A DNA stretch of 64,000 nt from Anisakis pegreffii (Eukaryota; Nematoda; Chromadorea; Rhabditida; Anisakidae): assembly GCA_035041965.1 (NCBI GenBank), contig JAPYMA010002755.1, positions 124,001 through 188,000 on the forward strand. The letters are read 5' to 3'. Shown piece by piece: positions 12,301-23,349 of this stretch. The position numbers and the translations under genes were made by a program. A model generated the notes under the pieces. It saw only the letters and a program-made list of their open reading frames with translations. It did not search any database and was not told the DNA's origin. Within the stretch, counting starts at the first letter, position 1; every line of letters starts with the position of its first letter.

Positions 12301-14375
12301 AATGATATTAGTCTCTCAGATACTGCAAATACATTAAATTGTGCTTTTGTACATTCAGTACAAATATCCGAACCATAGAAATGATGAGCAGTAAGCGAAA
12401 ACATATGTGAGAAATTCCGAATATATTTGAATGTATTTGCAAGCTGAATCTCTTAAAAGAAGTTTCATTCATTATTGAAGAAAACTAAAAAAATCAATTC
12501 AAATATATTTTCTTGAAATCGTTTTTCCGAGCATCAAGTAAAGATGTCCCTTCATTGAGGAAATCTTTTCGAAAATGTATTATAAGAAGAAAAACTATCG
12601 TGACGAGATTTTTGAGAAATGATTTCAAATTAGTGCATTTCATGTGAAACGAGTCTAAAGGATCCATTGTGCTGATTGATTGGAATAGTCAATGGGCTGG
12701 CTTACTAGAGCTCTGGCAAACTGGGATCGTGAACGAAACCATCATCGGATAAAGAAGGGGATTGTGATAAGTCAGTCAGCATTATTCATTCGAAGTCATC
12801 ATTTACTTACTGCCCAACATCATAATGCATCAATGAAAGAAAAATGAAAGATAAAAGAAATAAGATTCTGAAAATCGAACAAACATTCCGTTATTACAGT
12901 AAAGACAGCTATCTGAAAATCATACAGTAAGTCAAACAAAAATGATAAAATCATAAAAAGATGAGAATACAATAGAAGGAAACGATAAGATGTGTGCATT
13001 CAGACAATGCTCCTGTAATGTTAAAAATGGAAGATCATATCATATAGATAACCATTTACGTAATCTTCTAAATTTTCTGTAAATAATTTCCTAAAATGAA
13101 AAAATACTAGCATATCCAACCACAAGCAAGTGACACACAACTATGAATTGAAAACAGTTACCATGATTCGCATTCCTTATCCCGGAATCTGTGTCAATTT
13201 ACCACCTGCAGAGTGTGGTTCCTTCGCCAATGCAGTATCATCCATCTTCCAAGCACTCACTTTTTCCAAACTATCGTTGATGGCTTTTTCCAAACTGTCG
13301 TTTGGTGCACGCATGGGAAGGCTCTTGTCTGAGCCGCTAACATAAGATTTTTTCAGCTTAGAAATTGCTGAACTGTAGAGAATGAAAGTGAAGTGCTTTC
13401 AAAAAATCAACTCTGTTCCAATTTTTGAAAATTTTTCTCCATTATGCTTGTGTACGTTTAGACGATTAATTAAAGGTTTGGTAGGCAAATAGTACTGAAA
13501 GAATTGTAAGATGCTGAGAATTTGAAGTTCATTAGTATTTTTCTTTGAGACATGATTTCAACTTGAGGAGATTTTATCACAGTTCATCATGTCTTTTCTA
13601 TTCTTTCTGATGTTCGTTAGTCTCTGCAAGGGTGTTTGAATGGCGTTGCATGCGCATTTTTTTGGACTGTCAATATCTTTCATGCGTCATTCTAAATGCT
13701 GATTTGTGACATCAAAATGTGTCGATAGTAGAATCCCTCAGATGAGATTGCTTTGTCGTTATAGATTTTTGCTGTTTTTCGTTATGAATATGAGTAATTC
13801 ATCGAATGTGAACAACGCTGCAGGAACTTTCGTATTCTGTTCCATTCGCGAATTCCAAAGCATCTTTTAGGATTTAACGATCTGCTAAAATTACTTCGCC
13901 TTTGCGCTCCGTTTTCCAAGTTTTTTTCAATCTGTTTCAGTCATTTGAAATCTAAAGGATTCAGTGCTGCTTGACGAGAATCCAAGATTTACAACCTTAT
14001 TTGGATGATCAGATATACCATGTTATCCAATCAGATGAATCATCAAGTAAAGTCGTGTGAAGTCTGATCTCCTGGCTTATGATAAATGATATCCTTCAAG
14101 CACGAATGTTTCACCCAATGTTCATGTTGAAATGTGTTGGGTACAAGAAAAGATACTATGTGTAGGCATTAAAAAAGTATTGAACCAATTTATTACTAGG
14201 TATTCAAACGATTCATTATCTTTTGATTAGTGTGAAAAGAAATATATTATGTATGCTCGTTCATTAACAGTAAGTACAAAATGAACTCTGGTAGGTACAA
14301 TATGAAATATATTAGGTGCAATAAAACAGTTGCTTTTTCTCATTCTCTGTTGTATATAATAGCACTGAACCAGCC
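12301..14375. other. Intergenic stretch with third tandem-family copy
   Basis: A-rich sequence without a supportable gene. A third diverged copy of the tandem-family flank occupies 13,292-13,570 (GTTTGGTGCACGCATGGGAAGG onward, split here only by length). No 806-bp core precedes it, so the third unit has lost the core or never had it. I see nothing specific in 13,571-14,375. Confidence 0.5.
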
Positions 14376-14485
14376 TGTAGTTGCTCCTGGCCTAGGGTGG
14401 CTCGGGAGTGACTGGGCTGAGTCTCTAAAAGAGTGTCTAAAGAATACAACAATATGACTACGAAAGGAAATAAGGTAATAGAAAT
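14376..14485. repeat. LTR fragment, left copy
   Basis: Direct repeat of 15,114-15,225, sharing CTAGGGTGGCTCGGGAGTG and GACTGGGCTGAGTCTCTAAA. It joins gag sequence abruptly at about 14,486, which marks the internal deletion junction. Confidence 0.7.
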
Positions 14486-15062
14486 GATTGGGAGACTTTC
14501 CAATAATATCTTCGCGTTCCTCGTTGAATTATTTTTTAAGTGCATGAATTTGACCACATCTGGAAACTCTTGTTTGCCTATGAAGGATTCAAATATCTCC
14601 CAGAAACTCTTCCATTCTAAAGGATCACCATTAAACTCGGGGATTTTTGTTTGTGGTAATTCGCACTTGAATATCTTATAACTTGATGTCTCAGCTACTC
14701 TATTCCTTACGGCTTTCAACCTATCGAGCTCGTCTATTTTAGTTTCCAACTCCCAGACGGCATCAGTAATCTCAGCTGGAGTTTCCGAGAAATTGTTTTC
14801 TTCTCTACATGTCTCATCATAAATCTGTTTCTCTTCATCGCACTCTTTTTTTACTTAACACTGTCATCCATCCCTCATGCTGTTTTTCAATTGTGCTAGA
14901 ATATTTTTTTAGGAACCGTAGATCTTTCCTAGTAGTTCTTAGGTATTTCTCGATCTCGTCTTGATTACTCACCTCAATCTCATGGCTCTGTAACGTGGCC
15001 AAGTACGCTCTCGCCTTTCTTACTGTTATTTCAATGGTTTTCCTAATTCTTAACGAGGTCAT
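14486..15062 (-). pseudogene. Broken BEL/Pao gag fragment (DUF1759-like)
   Basis: On the minus strand a 75-codon frame begins at 15,062 and ends near 14,835. A second frame then continues to about 14,486. The break falls at a run of seven T (14,846-14,852, plus strand), consistent with a single-base frameshift. The second part contains IPEFNGDPLEWKSFWEIFES, the hallmark of the BEL/Pao Gag region (Pfam DUF1759 family), followed by the expected FMHLKN-like segment. Translation then runs into LTR sequence, so the C-terminal Gag and all of Pol are missing. The N-terminal part, rich in charged residues, fits the start of such Gag proteins. Non-functional. Family call confident; clade unknown. Confidence 0.75.
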
Positions 15063-15093
15063 TATGAATCATTGCTTGCCTATGAAATTCGTT

Positions 15094-15112
15094 CTCCCGG
15101 CTCACGGCACCA
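15094..15112 (-). other. Candidate primer-binding site
   Basis: On the minus strand the 19 nt starting TGGTGCCG directly follow the LTR end and precede the gag start by about 30 nt. Position and the leading TGG fit a tRNA 3'-end complement. The matching tRNA was not identified. Confidence 0.5.
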
Positions 15113-15113
15113 G

Positions 15114-15225
15114 GTAGTTACTACTCCTGGTCTAGGGTGGCTCGGGAGTGACTGGGCTGAGTCTCTAAAAGGGTGTCTAAAGAATACAATAGTATAACTA
15201 CGAAAGGAAATAAGATAATAGAAAT
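15114..15225. repeat. LTR fragment, right copy (5' LTR end on minus strand)
   Basis: Matches 14,376-14,485. Its similarity to the left copy ends at 15,225 only because the left copy is truncated by the deletion. The LTR likely continues to the right into pyrimidine- and CAA-rich sequence that also carries the MITE at 15,541. Confidence 0.65.
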
Positions 15226-15540
15226 CACTTTCCTTTCTTCTTTTTGATCGATTTCTTTATCTGCTGACAGCGACGTATCGATCCAAAAGCAACAACGATC
15301 GAACCAACGTTGACAAGTGACTCCGATCGGTGTATGCCACTCGATTAACTACGACAAACTTTTTAAAATCCTTTTCCGACAATTCTCTCCAACCCTATCC
15401 TTTCTTCCAATAACAATCCAAACGCCACTACTTCCAGCAACAGTTTTACTCAACAATGATTTCAACTCTCTTCAACCACTCTCTCCACTTCAGTCAATAA
15501 CTCCAGATTAACTGCCAATTCCACTCGGTACTCTCAATTA

Positions 15541-15665
15541 GTGTTCGTCGGGTTAAAGGGTTACCGTCGGGGAACCCAAATTTTTTGCGGGGACACCCCC
15601 CCTGTCCATTTTTCTCCCATCGGGAACCCCCCCCTCGGTGCGAAAAACTGCTCCCCGACGAACAC
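15541..15665. mobile_element. 125-bp MITE with TA target duplication
   Basis: The element starts GTGTTCGTCGGG and ends CCCGACGAACAC, perfect 12-bp terminal inverted repeats, each flanked by TA (15,539-15,540 and 15,666-15,667). A TA duplication is typical of Tc1/mariner elements. The interior is unusual for this region, with several runs of G or C (GGGGACACCCCCCC). There is no transposase, so it would be mobilised in trans. It sits inside or next to the BEL/Pao LTR and would then be the younger insertion. Confidence 0.8.
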
Positions 15666-15669
15666 TAAT

Positions 15670-16880
15670 CTCAATCCAGCAATCCGGCCAGCTAATCGAT
15701 AACAACTCCTTGCTCGATAGCAACTGTTAGTCGATAATAACAACTTTATTCCAATCCAACTAACAACAACCACAAATAATTCTCCACACAATAACCCTTT
15801 CCTCGATTCCACAACAACAACAATAATCAAACAACTACAATCATCCTTTCAAATAGGCAATCCATATACAAGTTATAAACTTATGATAGTAGGGAGTTTT
15901 CGTATCATGCAATTAACATATTATGAAAATTACAATCATTTATCACTTCCTGAAACAGTTCCATAATACAGATGGATAAGTTCAATTTACGTAACAAATC
16001 CTCCCTTTTCGCGATATCATTCGCGACACAGCCTGAAGTTATGTTTATTTTATTAAATTGATACTGGCTGAAATGCTCGATATCGTTCCCACATCGTTCC
16101 TCATTTTTTTATTTTCCCTCCCCTACAAGCAACAGTTGAGTTGCAACTCGTTACGAGATTTTGTCTCCCTGCTATCACCAATATCACGCATTCATCCTTC
16201 CTTGACACCTTCCTCGTCATGCGTCGAACGATACTATAGTCGGTCTTATCGAATTTCCACCTACAAATATTTATAGGTGATCATACTGATGCAAGGCTGC
16301 TCTCCCATATTGCCTGATGATTTCTAAAAAGGCGGATTCGAAATGAGATCGCAAAGCATTCCGCTTGATCGATTGAATATGCCTCTGTACCGACTATCAG
16401 TGCAATAAGGAGTAGGGGGAGGCTCTGACTGATAGAGGGTGGACTGAATCTCTAAAGGTGGAACTGTTCCCCCTAGTTGATAATTGACAGAATGAGACAC
16501 AAGCAAAAAAGAAGAAATAGCGGAAGGCTTCAACTGCGAAGAAATAGATCAAACAGAAAAAAAGAAACGAAAAATGAAAGAGGACTCAGATATCTTGACG
16601 TTGGTGACTTGATCTCTTGGATTGATTCGTTTTCCCGGCTGGACTCGCTTTGTCGCCTGATGGTTGCAAAATTCTCGTCTTGTCTGATGACTGGTGGTCG
16701 AACGACAAATCCAAACGTAGCAAAATATTTATTAAATGAAGTCTGGCAGCACAATACAATAATACGAATTATCTCACTTCTCCAAGTGTCGTCCAAATAA
16801 TAGAATTCAAATCTTTTAATACGAATTACTTGTGATCCTTTTCGGTTCAAATAGCCGATATTCAATAATGAGTCTTCGAT
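15670..16880. other. Intergenic, probably partly LTR
   Basis: CAA- and CTC-rich sequence to about 15,850 could be the rest of the BEL/Pao LTR. No gene is supported further right. Overlapping open frames at 16,324-16,865 lack recognisable motifs. One copy of the TCGCGA dyad repeat lies at 16,009-16,083. Confidence 0.4.
16009..16083. repeat. TCGCGA-dyad repeat, copy a
   Basis: It begins with TCGCGATATCATTCGCGA, two copies of the palindrome TCGCGA around a GATATC-like centre, followed by ACAGCCTGAAGTTATGTTTATTT. It aligns over about 75 bp with 18,103-18,176; the core also recurs at 17,600-17,617. Confidence 0.55.
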
Positions 16881-16892
16881 AACGGGACTTCG

Positions 16893-16913
16893 AGTTTAAT
16901 CACTTTACTTGAG
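16893..16913 (+). repeat. Diverged SL-like arm, plus strand
   Basis: The 21 nt beginning AGTTTAATCAC and ending TTGAG are followed by GT. They align to the SL1-like segment at 16,982-17,003 on the opposite strand, and similarity continues beyond the GT (GGTATGCCAA against GGTAGTGCCAA). The two form a head-to-head inverted pair with about 45-50 bp between the paired regions. Confidence 0.5.
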
Positions 16914-16981
16914 GTATGCCAATATCAGAATTATTTCGGCTTATGATCTCCAACTTCTTCGTGATTTGTCTTTGGCACTAC

Positions 16982-17003
16982 CTCAAACGTGGGTAATTAA
17001 ACC
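16982..17003 (-). ncRNA. SL1-like spliced-leader sequence (candidate SL RNA or derivative)
   Basis: Read on the minus strand this 22-nt segment equals nematode SL1 except at position 15 (C instead of A). It starts GGTTTAATTACCC and ends GTTTGAG, immediately followed by GT, exactly where the SL1 donor sits in SL RNA genes. ATTACC can pair with GGTAGT across the donor, like stem I of SL RNAs. I do not see a clear Sm-binding site (AATTTTTGG type) or a strong 3' hairpin in the next 100 nt. A related arm lies inverted at 16,893-16,913. Chance similarity is very unlikely. Whether this is an active variant SL RNA gene, a pseudogene or a foldback element that captured an SL is open. Confidence 0.55.
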
Positions 17004-17599
17004 CGAGTATATGCGATTTTTACTTAATTGGACGTGGACTCGAAGAAGCTAAACAAATTAAACAATTCTAAGAAACAAATCAAATCAAATGTAATCAAGG
17101 AGACTGGAAGAAACAATGAATGTCGTGAAGCATTGGCTGCATAAGATGAAAATGATTTTGATAGAAGACGCATACCTTCTTTTATATCAATCGAATTAAA
17201 GCTATGATATCATGGAACTGTTTATTAGAAACATGATATCATGCGAATGCATATTACAACACGGTACAACATGAACAAAGAATACAAAGAGTTTGCATAA
17301 ATGTGGTCTGATTGAACGGATATGATAAGGACCGCGTACGGCTAAGGCACAGGATACGATCAACAGATATCAATATGAGAAATCAACAATTTACACAAAG
17401 AATAGCTTTTATAAGAGGATGAAAGTCGGAATCATTAATGAATCAGAACATTGTACAAATCATTTGAATATTATGTTACACACATTTACTCAATTACAAA
17501 TCAACATACAATTATAACGAAACAACATTTTTTACCACACAATAATTAGCATAATTGATTAACTAATTATTTGTGTATAGCTTAATTTTGTTTACCTTT

Positions 17600-17617
17600 T
17601 CGCGACATCCGTCGCGA
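17600..17617. repeat. TCGCGA-dyad repeat, copy b
   Basis: TCGCGACATCCGTCGCGA followed by CAGCCT. It matches the core of copies a (16,009) and c (18,103), but similarity fades soon after. Confidence 0.45.
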
Positions 17618-18102
17618 CAGCCTCAATGATAGCTCAGACTAGTTGTTTGCAACAAACGACATTAGTTAGCCGGTATTTTTTCGGGTTCAGTAATAAACAA
17701 CGATTCTTGTGAATTTAACCGTGCAGATCCATAGCGATTAACATGTTGAACATCCCACAGCTAAACCATAATGAATGTCCGATACTACGAATGTTTTGTA
17801 TAATTTCAAAGCGGTTCAGTAAAAATTTCAGATAAGTTTTTCTAATCAATCCTTAGATTGAAATCGACACAAATTCCGATGTACATCAGCAGGAATAGCT
17901 GACCATACCGAAACGTTTTTCAAGATTCAGGAGTTTGATAGTCCGACCAATACCAGTTTTTCATTTACAGTCGTTTGTAATGCGTTCATCAATCCTTTAT
18001 ATGAAAAAGTGGCATGCAAATTATACTTCGGTTCAACAATCCACTGACAAATCATCATGAAAATCGTCATGAGCTTCACTCTATTCAAAATTTGCGTTTT
18101 TT

Positions 18103-18176
18103 TCGCGATATCAGTCGCGATACAGCCTGAACTTATGTTTATTTCATTTAACTGATACTGGATGAAGTGCACTTCT
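18103..18176. repeat. TCGCGA-dyad repeat, copy c
   Basis: TCGCGATATCAGTCGCGA followed by TACAGCCTGAACTTATG. It aligns with copy a for about 75 bp, including an AACTGATACTGGATGAA-like block. A direct-repeat segment (GTGCACTTCTCAAAAT) adjoins its right end. Confidence 0.55.
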
Positions 18177-19829
18177 CAAAATATGTTCTAGAACTTGTCA
18201 ATAGCACCGTTGATTCACAGCGATATTTTCGATTGTCCTCCAAGAATTTTGATTGAGGAATCCTCCAAGCAACCTGTGATATCCAGAACCGCAGATTGTG
18301 TTAGAGCCGCTGTATTTTTTTTTGAAGTGAAATTGTCCTTTCGCATCTGCAGCCGTGAGTTTATCGGCTTCAGAATGAGCAGAGTAATTAATTAGAACTT
18401 ATTAATTTATCCATCTTAACTAGAACTTCACGTTAATTTCTTTCAATATCTGTTCCACTCGAGATATAAATTTATTGTGCATGTCGCTGTTTATAAAGTA
18501 CCATTCGGCTTTCGAATTGGATATGAATCACACTGAAAAAGGTTTCTCAGTATGCACTCAGAATGTTGAAATGCTAACAAATTTCCAAGAAATTCTCCCA
18601 GTTTGATTTTGACGTGTGATCGAAGGAATGCATGTGTTTAAGCGTTCAATAAAGGCTGGTAACGAAGGTAAGCATTCTTCATACTTTGAAGCTGATTAAA
18701 CTCTTGAATATATTCACGTTTAGTTGCGTGCAGTTAACTATCAATGACTAATTCTATCGTTTGTTGGGATGGGCTCTTGGAAACTCATATTGTAAACTCA
18801 TATTGTGAATTCATATTGCAATTCGAGAGTGCACTTCTCAAAATGTTTCCTAGAACTGAGCAGTAACTCGTATGTTTTAAGCATGCAGTAGGCAACGATT
18901 TCATATCACGCAAATGTCCATCCTGTAATACTTTGCGGATGACATTTCTTCATGAATTGTTCTCGAAATGAATAATCCGTACTGTCTCGTGCCTTTCATT
19001 GAAAGTACATCGCTATAAATTAAATTAAAATGAGAGAGATGCTCGTAAACACCGGATATGAGAGAGCACAATTGCGTTAAACTCTCGAAGAGTGCATTCG
19101 CAAAATTATCAAACTTCATAAATTCCTTTTCTAAATTATCAGCTAAAAGTTGGTATGGTATTTCCGAAAAGGAATTCACGTCCTTTCATCGAGTCATTCA
19201 TGAGCCGTGTACTGATGTTTTGTATCTTTTATCAGAATCGCATTAGTTGGACTCCTTTTCCTGTTTCTGCATCTGCGTGACATTTAGAAGTGATTGAGTG
19301 TTGCTTACTCAGACTGAAATAAACTGACGGCAATCTGACAAAAGCTTTAGGCATTAGTGATTTTCATTGGTGAATTTTGGTTCGCTTGTCTCAACAACCT
19401 GACAGTGCTAAGTGTGGGCTTACTCTTACACTTCACCAAACACTGGCGACTGATTAAGTTCGTTGTCCGTTCCTATTTGTAATTCATTTTCAGCACGACT
19501 CACACCCAGATTAAACCGTTCCTTTCTTCTCCAGTCTTTGTGAGACTTCACTAACATCCGCAGATGCAATCGTATTTCAAGTTTTAATACCTAATTTTTG
19601 CTGCAACCTCCGTCTGATTTCTTCCTGTTTGCACTTCGCTCCATCCAAAATCCTTACAGTAGGCTGATTTGATAATTTCGGGAATACTTCGTATTTTAGC
19701 AACAGACTGAAATTTCTTGTTTCGGCCCTTCGTCGTAGAAACTGCAAATCATTCAACCTGAAAAAAAAAACTAGCAATTAAAGCAGATAACGTATACAGT
19801 GTGGACATGATTTCTGGAGTAATGATGAC

Positions 19830-21098
19830 TAGTGATGTCCCTATCTCAATTGAACGAATCTATTCCTCTTCCGTTCCAAGGAATAGAACGGAACCGTTCG
19901 CAAACGAGGAATGCACGTAACGAAATAGAACAGAGTCGGTTTTGAGCTCAAAAGAATTCAATAAAACAGTTTTCAACAGATTTCGGCTGTTCCTTAAACT
20001 ATTCTTTGCGAAGGATGCAGTGAGATAAATTAACATTGTTGTATTATTGCTGTTATTATTATCATCATTATTAGTATTATTATTAGCACTATTACTATTA
20101 TTATTGTTATTATTGTTACGACTATTATTAAGTAATATTATTTTGATTATTATCATTTATTGATATTATTTTTTAAAAATTATTATTTATTAATGTAATA
20201 ATTTATTATTATTGTTTTAACTACTATTAATTATTCTAATTATTATTTTTTCATTTATCCCTTTTCTTATCATTAATTATTATTTTTTATTACTATTGTT
20301 TTCATTTTACCTATTATTATTTATTCGTACCTTTACAAGGATGGCAGACGAAAATTTTCTCAAGTAATTCAGTGCTAATAGCTGTTGGAGATTCGAATCC
20401 ACTAAAAACGTCATATTCACTATCACTAGGCAGAGATGAAAGGCTATCAGTGAGAGATGAAAGAGCTCATCAAGGCCAAGTTATCGCAGCCAATTCTCAA
20501 AACTGCTGAAAACTGTCTGTGACGAATTGCCTGAAGAAACAGTTAAAGGATGCAACTGCTCCCGAATGAACACCTACTTTCAAATGTTGGTCGTACTCTA
20601 AACTCCAGGAGCGATCCACTACAAAAACTGTTCATATTTTACATCTCCAATAAAAGTTTATGCTTAGAGGAGTTGAGTTCGGCTGAACGAATCAGTTCAT
20701 TCCGAACTCATTAGTACGGGAAACCGTGCATCAGTTTCTGACCGAACTGTTGGGACGAAACGAGAATCCTCTGTTGTTCAATGATGGTGATTACCAAAGC
20801 TCGAATCCCTCTGCTTTCCTCCAATCATCACGGTCAAAAGCTGTCAACTCTTCCATTTTGCACTGAAAACGCCAAAAAACCACGTTTCCAGCCCTAATTA
20901 CCGCAACTTTTATCGTGCCACTTTTTCTACTGAAGGAACATGATAGAACAGTTTAGAACAGTACAGCACAGTTTATGCCGGTAGAATAGAATAGAATAGA
21001 ACAGTTCCCAAACGAGGAACGCACAGAATAGAGTCGTTTTGGTGCGGAATAGAACAGAATAGAACATTTTTCGAAAAGGTGGTATAGAGACATTAATA
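19830..21098. mobile_element. hAT-like non-autonomous DNA transposon
   Basis: The element is flanked by an exact 8-bp duplication, ATGATGAC (19,822-19,829 and 21,099-21,106); the match extends to TAATGATGAC. Its ends are TAGTGATGTCCCTA and TAGAGACATTAATA, imperfect inverted repeats agreeing at 11 of 14 positions. Sub-terminal blocks near both ends share AACGAGGAA and AATAGAACAGAGTCG or AATAGAGTCG motifs. The 8-bp duplication and end sequence fit the hAT superfamily. The interior is an ATT-rich microsatellite (about 20,035-20,330) plus unique sequence with no transposase I can recognise. Confidence 0.7.
20035..20330. repeat. ATT-rich low-complexity tract
   Basis: Imperfect runs of TTATTA, ATTATT and TGTTATT across about 300 bp inside the hAT-like element. 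Confidence 0.8.
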
Positions 21099-21106
21099 AT
21101 GATGAC

Positions 21107-21699
21107 AATGCCATCAAAAGATAATGGCGATGTCACCATAAGATATTTGCTACTGTTTATTCAGTTACCCAGTGACAAGTGTTTTCGAAAATCAATGTTT
21201 GATTCACATGGTACTCGTCGGAATTCGTGTAATCATGCATGAATATTTCGCAAAGACTTACTATTAATTAAATCCTGAATATTTGGGCAGCGAATGTTTG
21301 CCCTCCACTATTAGCCTGAAGTGAATGGTGCATTCTTCTGAACACAACGAAGGCGTGAGACAGTTTTAAGAAGTATTTATAGAACAAGGGATTTAATTAT
21401 GAGCTGGCTGTGTTCCCATATCAACAAACTTTGAATTACCCTTTGCTGCTAATTCAATCGCTTGACGTACATGTTATACTGACACTGATTTCGCACATTC
21501 AGTTGCATTATTATATTCGGGTTCAGTCATATCCGTTCTCGATAACCCTGAACTTTGCAATCCTGTTCTCAAGCTTTGAGATGCCGTGAAACTTTGTGAT
21601 GCCTTCCAATCATTCGCACCGTCCATTCGAATGCTCATAATGAAGAGTCAAATGATTCTACTTTCAAGAATGTCGTGGCCAAAAGCAATGCATATATCG
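21107..21699. other. Upstream region of the receptor gene
   Basis: No gene seen. The receptor reading frame stays open upstream to an alternative ATG at 21,586, so the true start could lie 38 codons earlier. No clear promoter element is visible. Confidence 0.4.
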
Positions 21700-23300
21700 A
21701 TGTTAGCAATCGCGAATACGACTGATGATACACAGTTCTCATGCTCTTACGCCGTCAATGGAGTGATCTGTCGTAAGTTTATCAGTGTGTATTTTGTTGC
21801 ACAAGAAATTTCAAGTTATAAAGGATTGAAAACTAACCGAATTATAAGCCGGTTTGAATGAGTTCTAGGAATGTTAATGCTCAGGAAGAATGTCAGTGTG
21901 GAGAATGAGTGAGGCCAAAAGAAAAAGCAGAAGGAACCCATCCTGTGATTCGCGTTAATGCAACAACTTTAACACATCTATGTTTCCAACAGCTCTTGAA
22001 AATTCATGATTAATACTAGAAATGAATTCTAAGTTGCAGCTAGTGAAGTTTTCGTTCCACACTTTTCACAGACTGCTTTATCGTATTTCGTTCTGCTCTT
22101 CAGCTGTCATTTTGTTCTGACACAGTAACATTTGAAAGATATTCTGTTATGTTCAGACACTTCAGCCGTTCTTCTGTTCTGTTATCTGCTCCCATTTTTG
22201 AAGGTTGTATTGTTTAGTACGTAATGAATATTTGTAAGTAACAAAATCTTTTCAGCGATATTTTTCCAGAACCGAATGAATATTTATGTGATCGGAACGT
22301 CACTATTGTCTAGCATATCAACTACGTTCATGCTCTATCTTGTTGTACGATTACCACTGAAAGATTCAAGAATAAATCTATACAATCTGAATATATTCGC
22401 CCCTATTCCACCAGTACTTGTGCTGAAGGCTGTTAAGCTGTCGAGGATTTACGGCATGTATTATGGATTATGGACGATGGGACTCTTCGAGTAACGTTTT
22501 CATCATTCTCAGGAAAAAACATTCTTTGTTAAGTAGGATACGACACTTTCATAGTATCTGATCAGGCTTAGTGCTAAGATTTCTGATAGGATGTTCACAT
22601 CTGATAAGTGCATGTGTTATCTGTCGTTCAAGGAACAGGAGTGCAGTGGGTATTTCTCAAGCTAATGCCGCTGAATTTTCGAAATACTCTCATTGAGGCG
22701 TTGATCGGATGTCCGGTAGCAACGCCAGTCTAAGCTGGAGAGTTGAGAATAGCGCATGGGAATTTTCAAGGCCTTCCATTGAGTCTTTACCGTGAACTCA
22801 CTTAGAACTTTTTAAGACCAACTTTGTCAGCTTAGAAACTTCATTCACTATAAAATGCAAGATAGCATAACAAAAAAGTGTGGATCACAGTTCCGATAGT
22901 TTGAAAGGTCGTTGGATCAATTTTTCTTACCTCAGCGGCCGTACTGCATGAATTTCAATTTTCGAACTTTATTTGGTTCCATATCAGGGAAAATTCTTTG
23001 CGAAATGCAAGTTTAAAAACACTGATAGAAAGATCGCAAGGTCTACATCAGACCTGATCAATCCAAAAGCGGTCGGATGCAAAATTTGCGTAGTAAGAAA
23101 CCCCACAGGTCACAAAAATGAAACTTCGAAATGCCGAATTTCTGTTTGCTTTAGCGATGTACATTTTTTCGCTTTTTTTCAATTTTCTTACAATTAGAAT
23201 TCACATGTCTTGTATCCAGACCATACTCTTCTGAGATGGAACTTTAAAAGTTCCGAAGTTGGCAAAAATTTGTAGCCTTAAGGCAGAATGAATTGTTATG

Positions 23301-23349
<49 letters not shown>

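Larger units (their letters stand above)
14376..15225 (-). mobile_element. BEL/Pao LTR retrotransposon remnant
   Basis: Two direct repeats of about 110 bp (14,376-14,485 and 15,114-15,225, ~90% identical) enclose a broken gag fragment read on the minus strand. The left repeat starts with TGTAG, as the outer end of an LTR would. Immediately inside the right repeat, the minus strand from 15,112 reads TGGTGCCGTGAGCCGGGAG, a plausible tRNA primer-binding site directly abutting the LTR end. No protease, reverse transcriptase, RNase H or integrase is present. The element seems to have lost everything from mid-gag into the 3' LTR. The right LTR probably extends beyond 15,225, but I cannot place its outer edge. 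Confidence 0.75.
17010..19829. other. Intergenic stretch with short repeats
   Basis: No gene is supported. Items seen: TCGCGA-dyad repeats at 17,600-17,617 and 18,103-18,176; a ~30-bp direct repeat (GTGCACTTCTCAAAAT then CTAGAACT) at about 18,166 and 18,829; and three short ACTCATATTGT-like tandem copies near 18,785-18,820. A minus-strand 92-codon frame at 18,901-19,179 has no motif I recognise. Confidence 0.5.

Noticed and set aside
16324..16865. Overlapping minus-strand frames as retroelement pol
   Set aside because: No reverse transcriptase, protease or integrase motif is visible.
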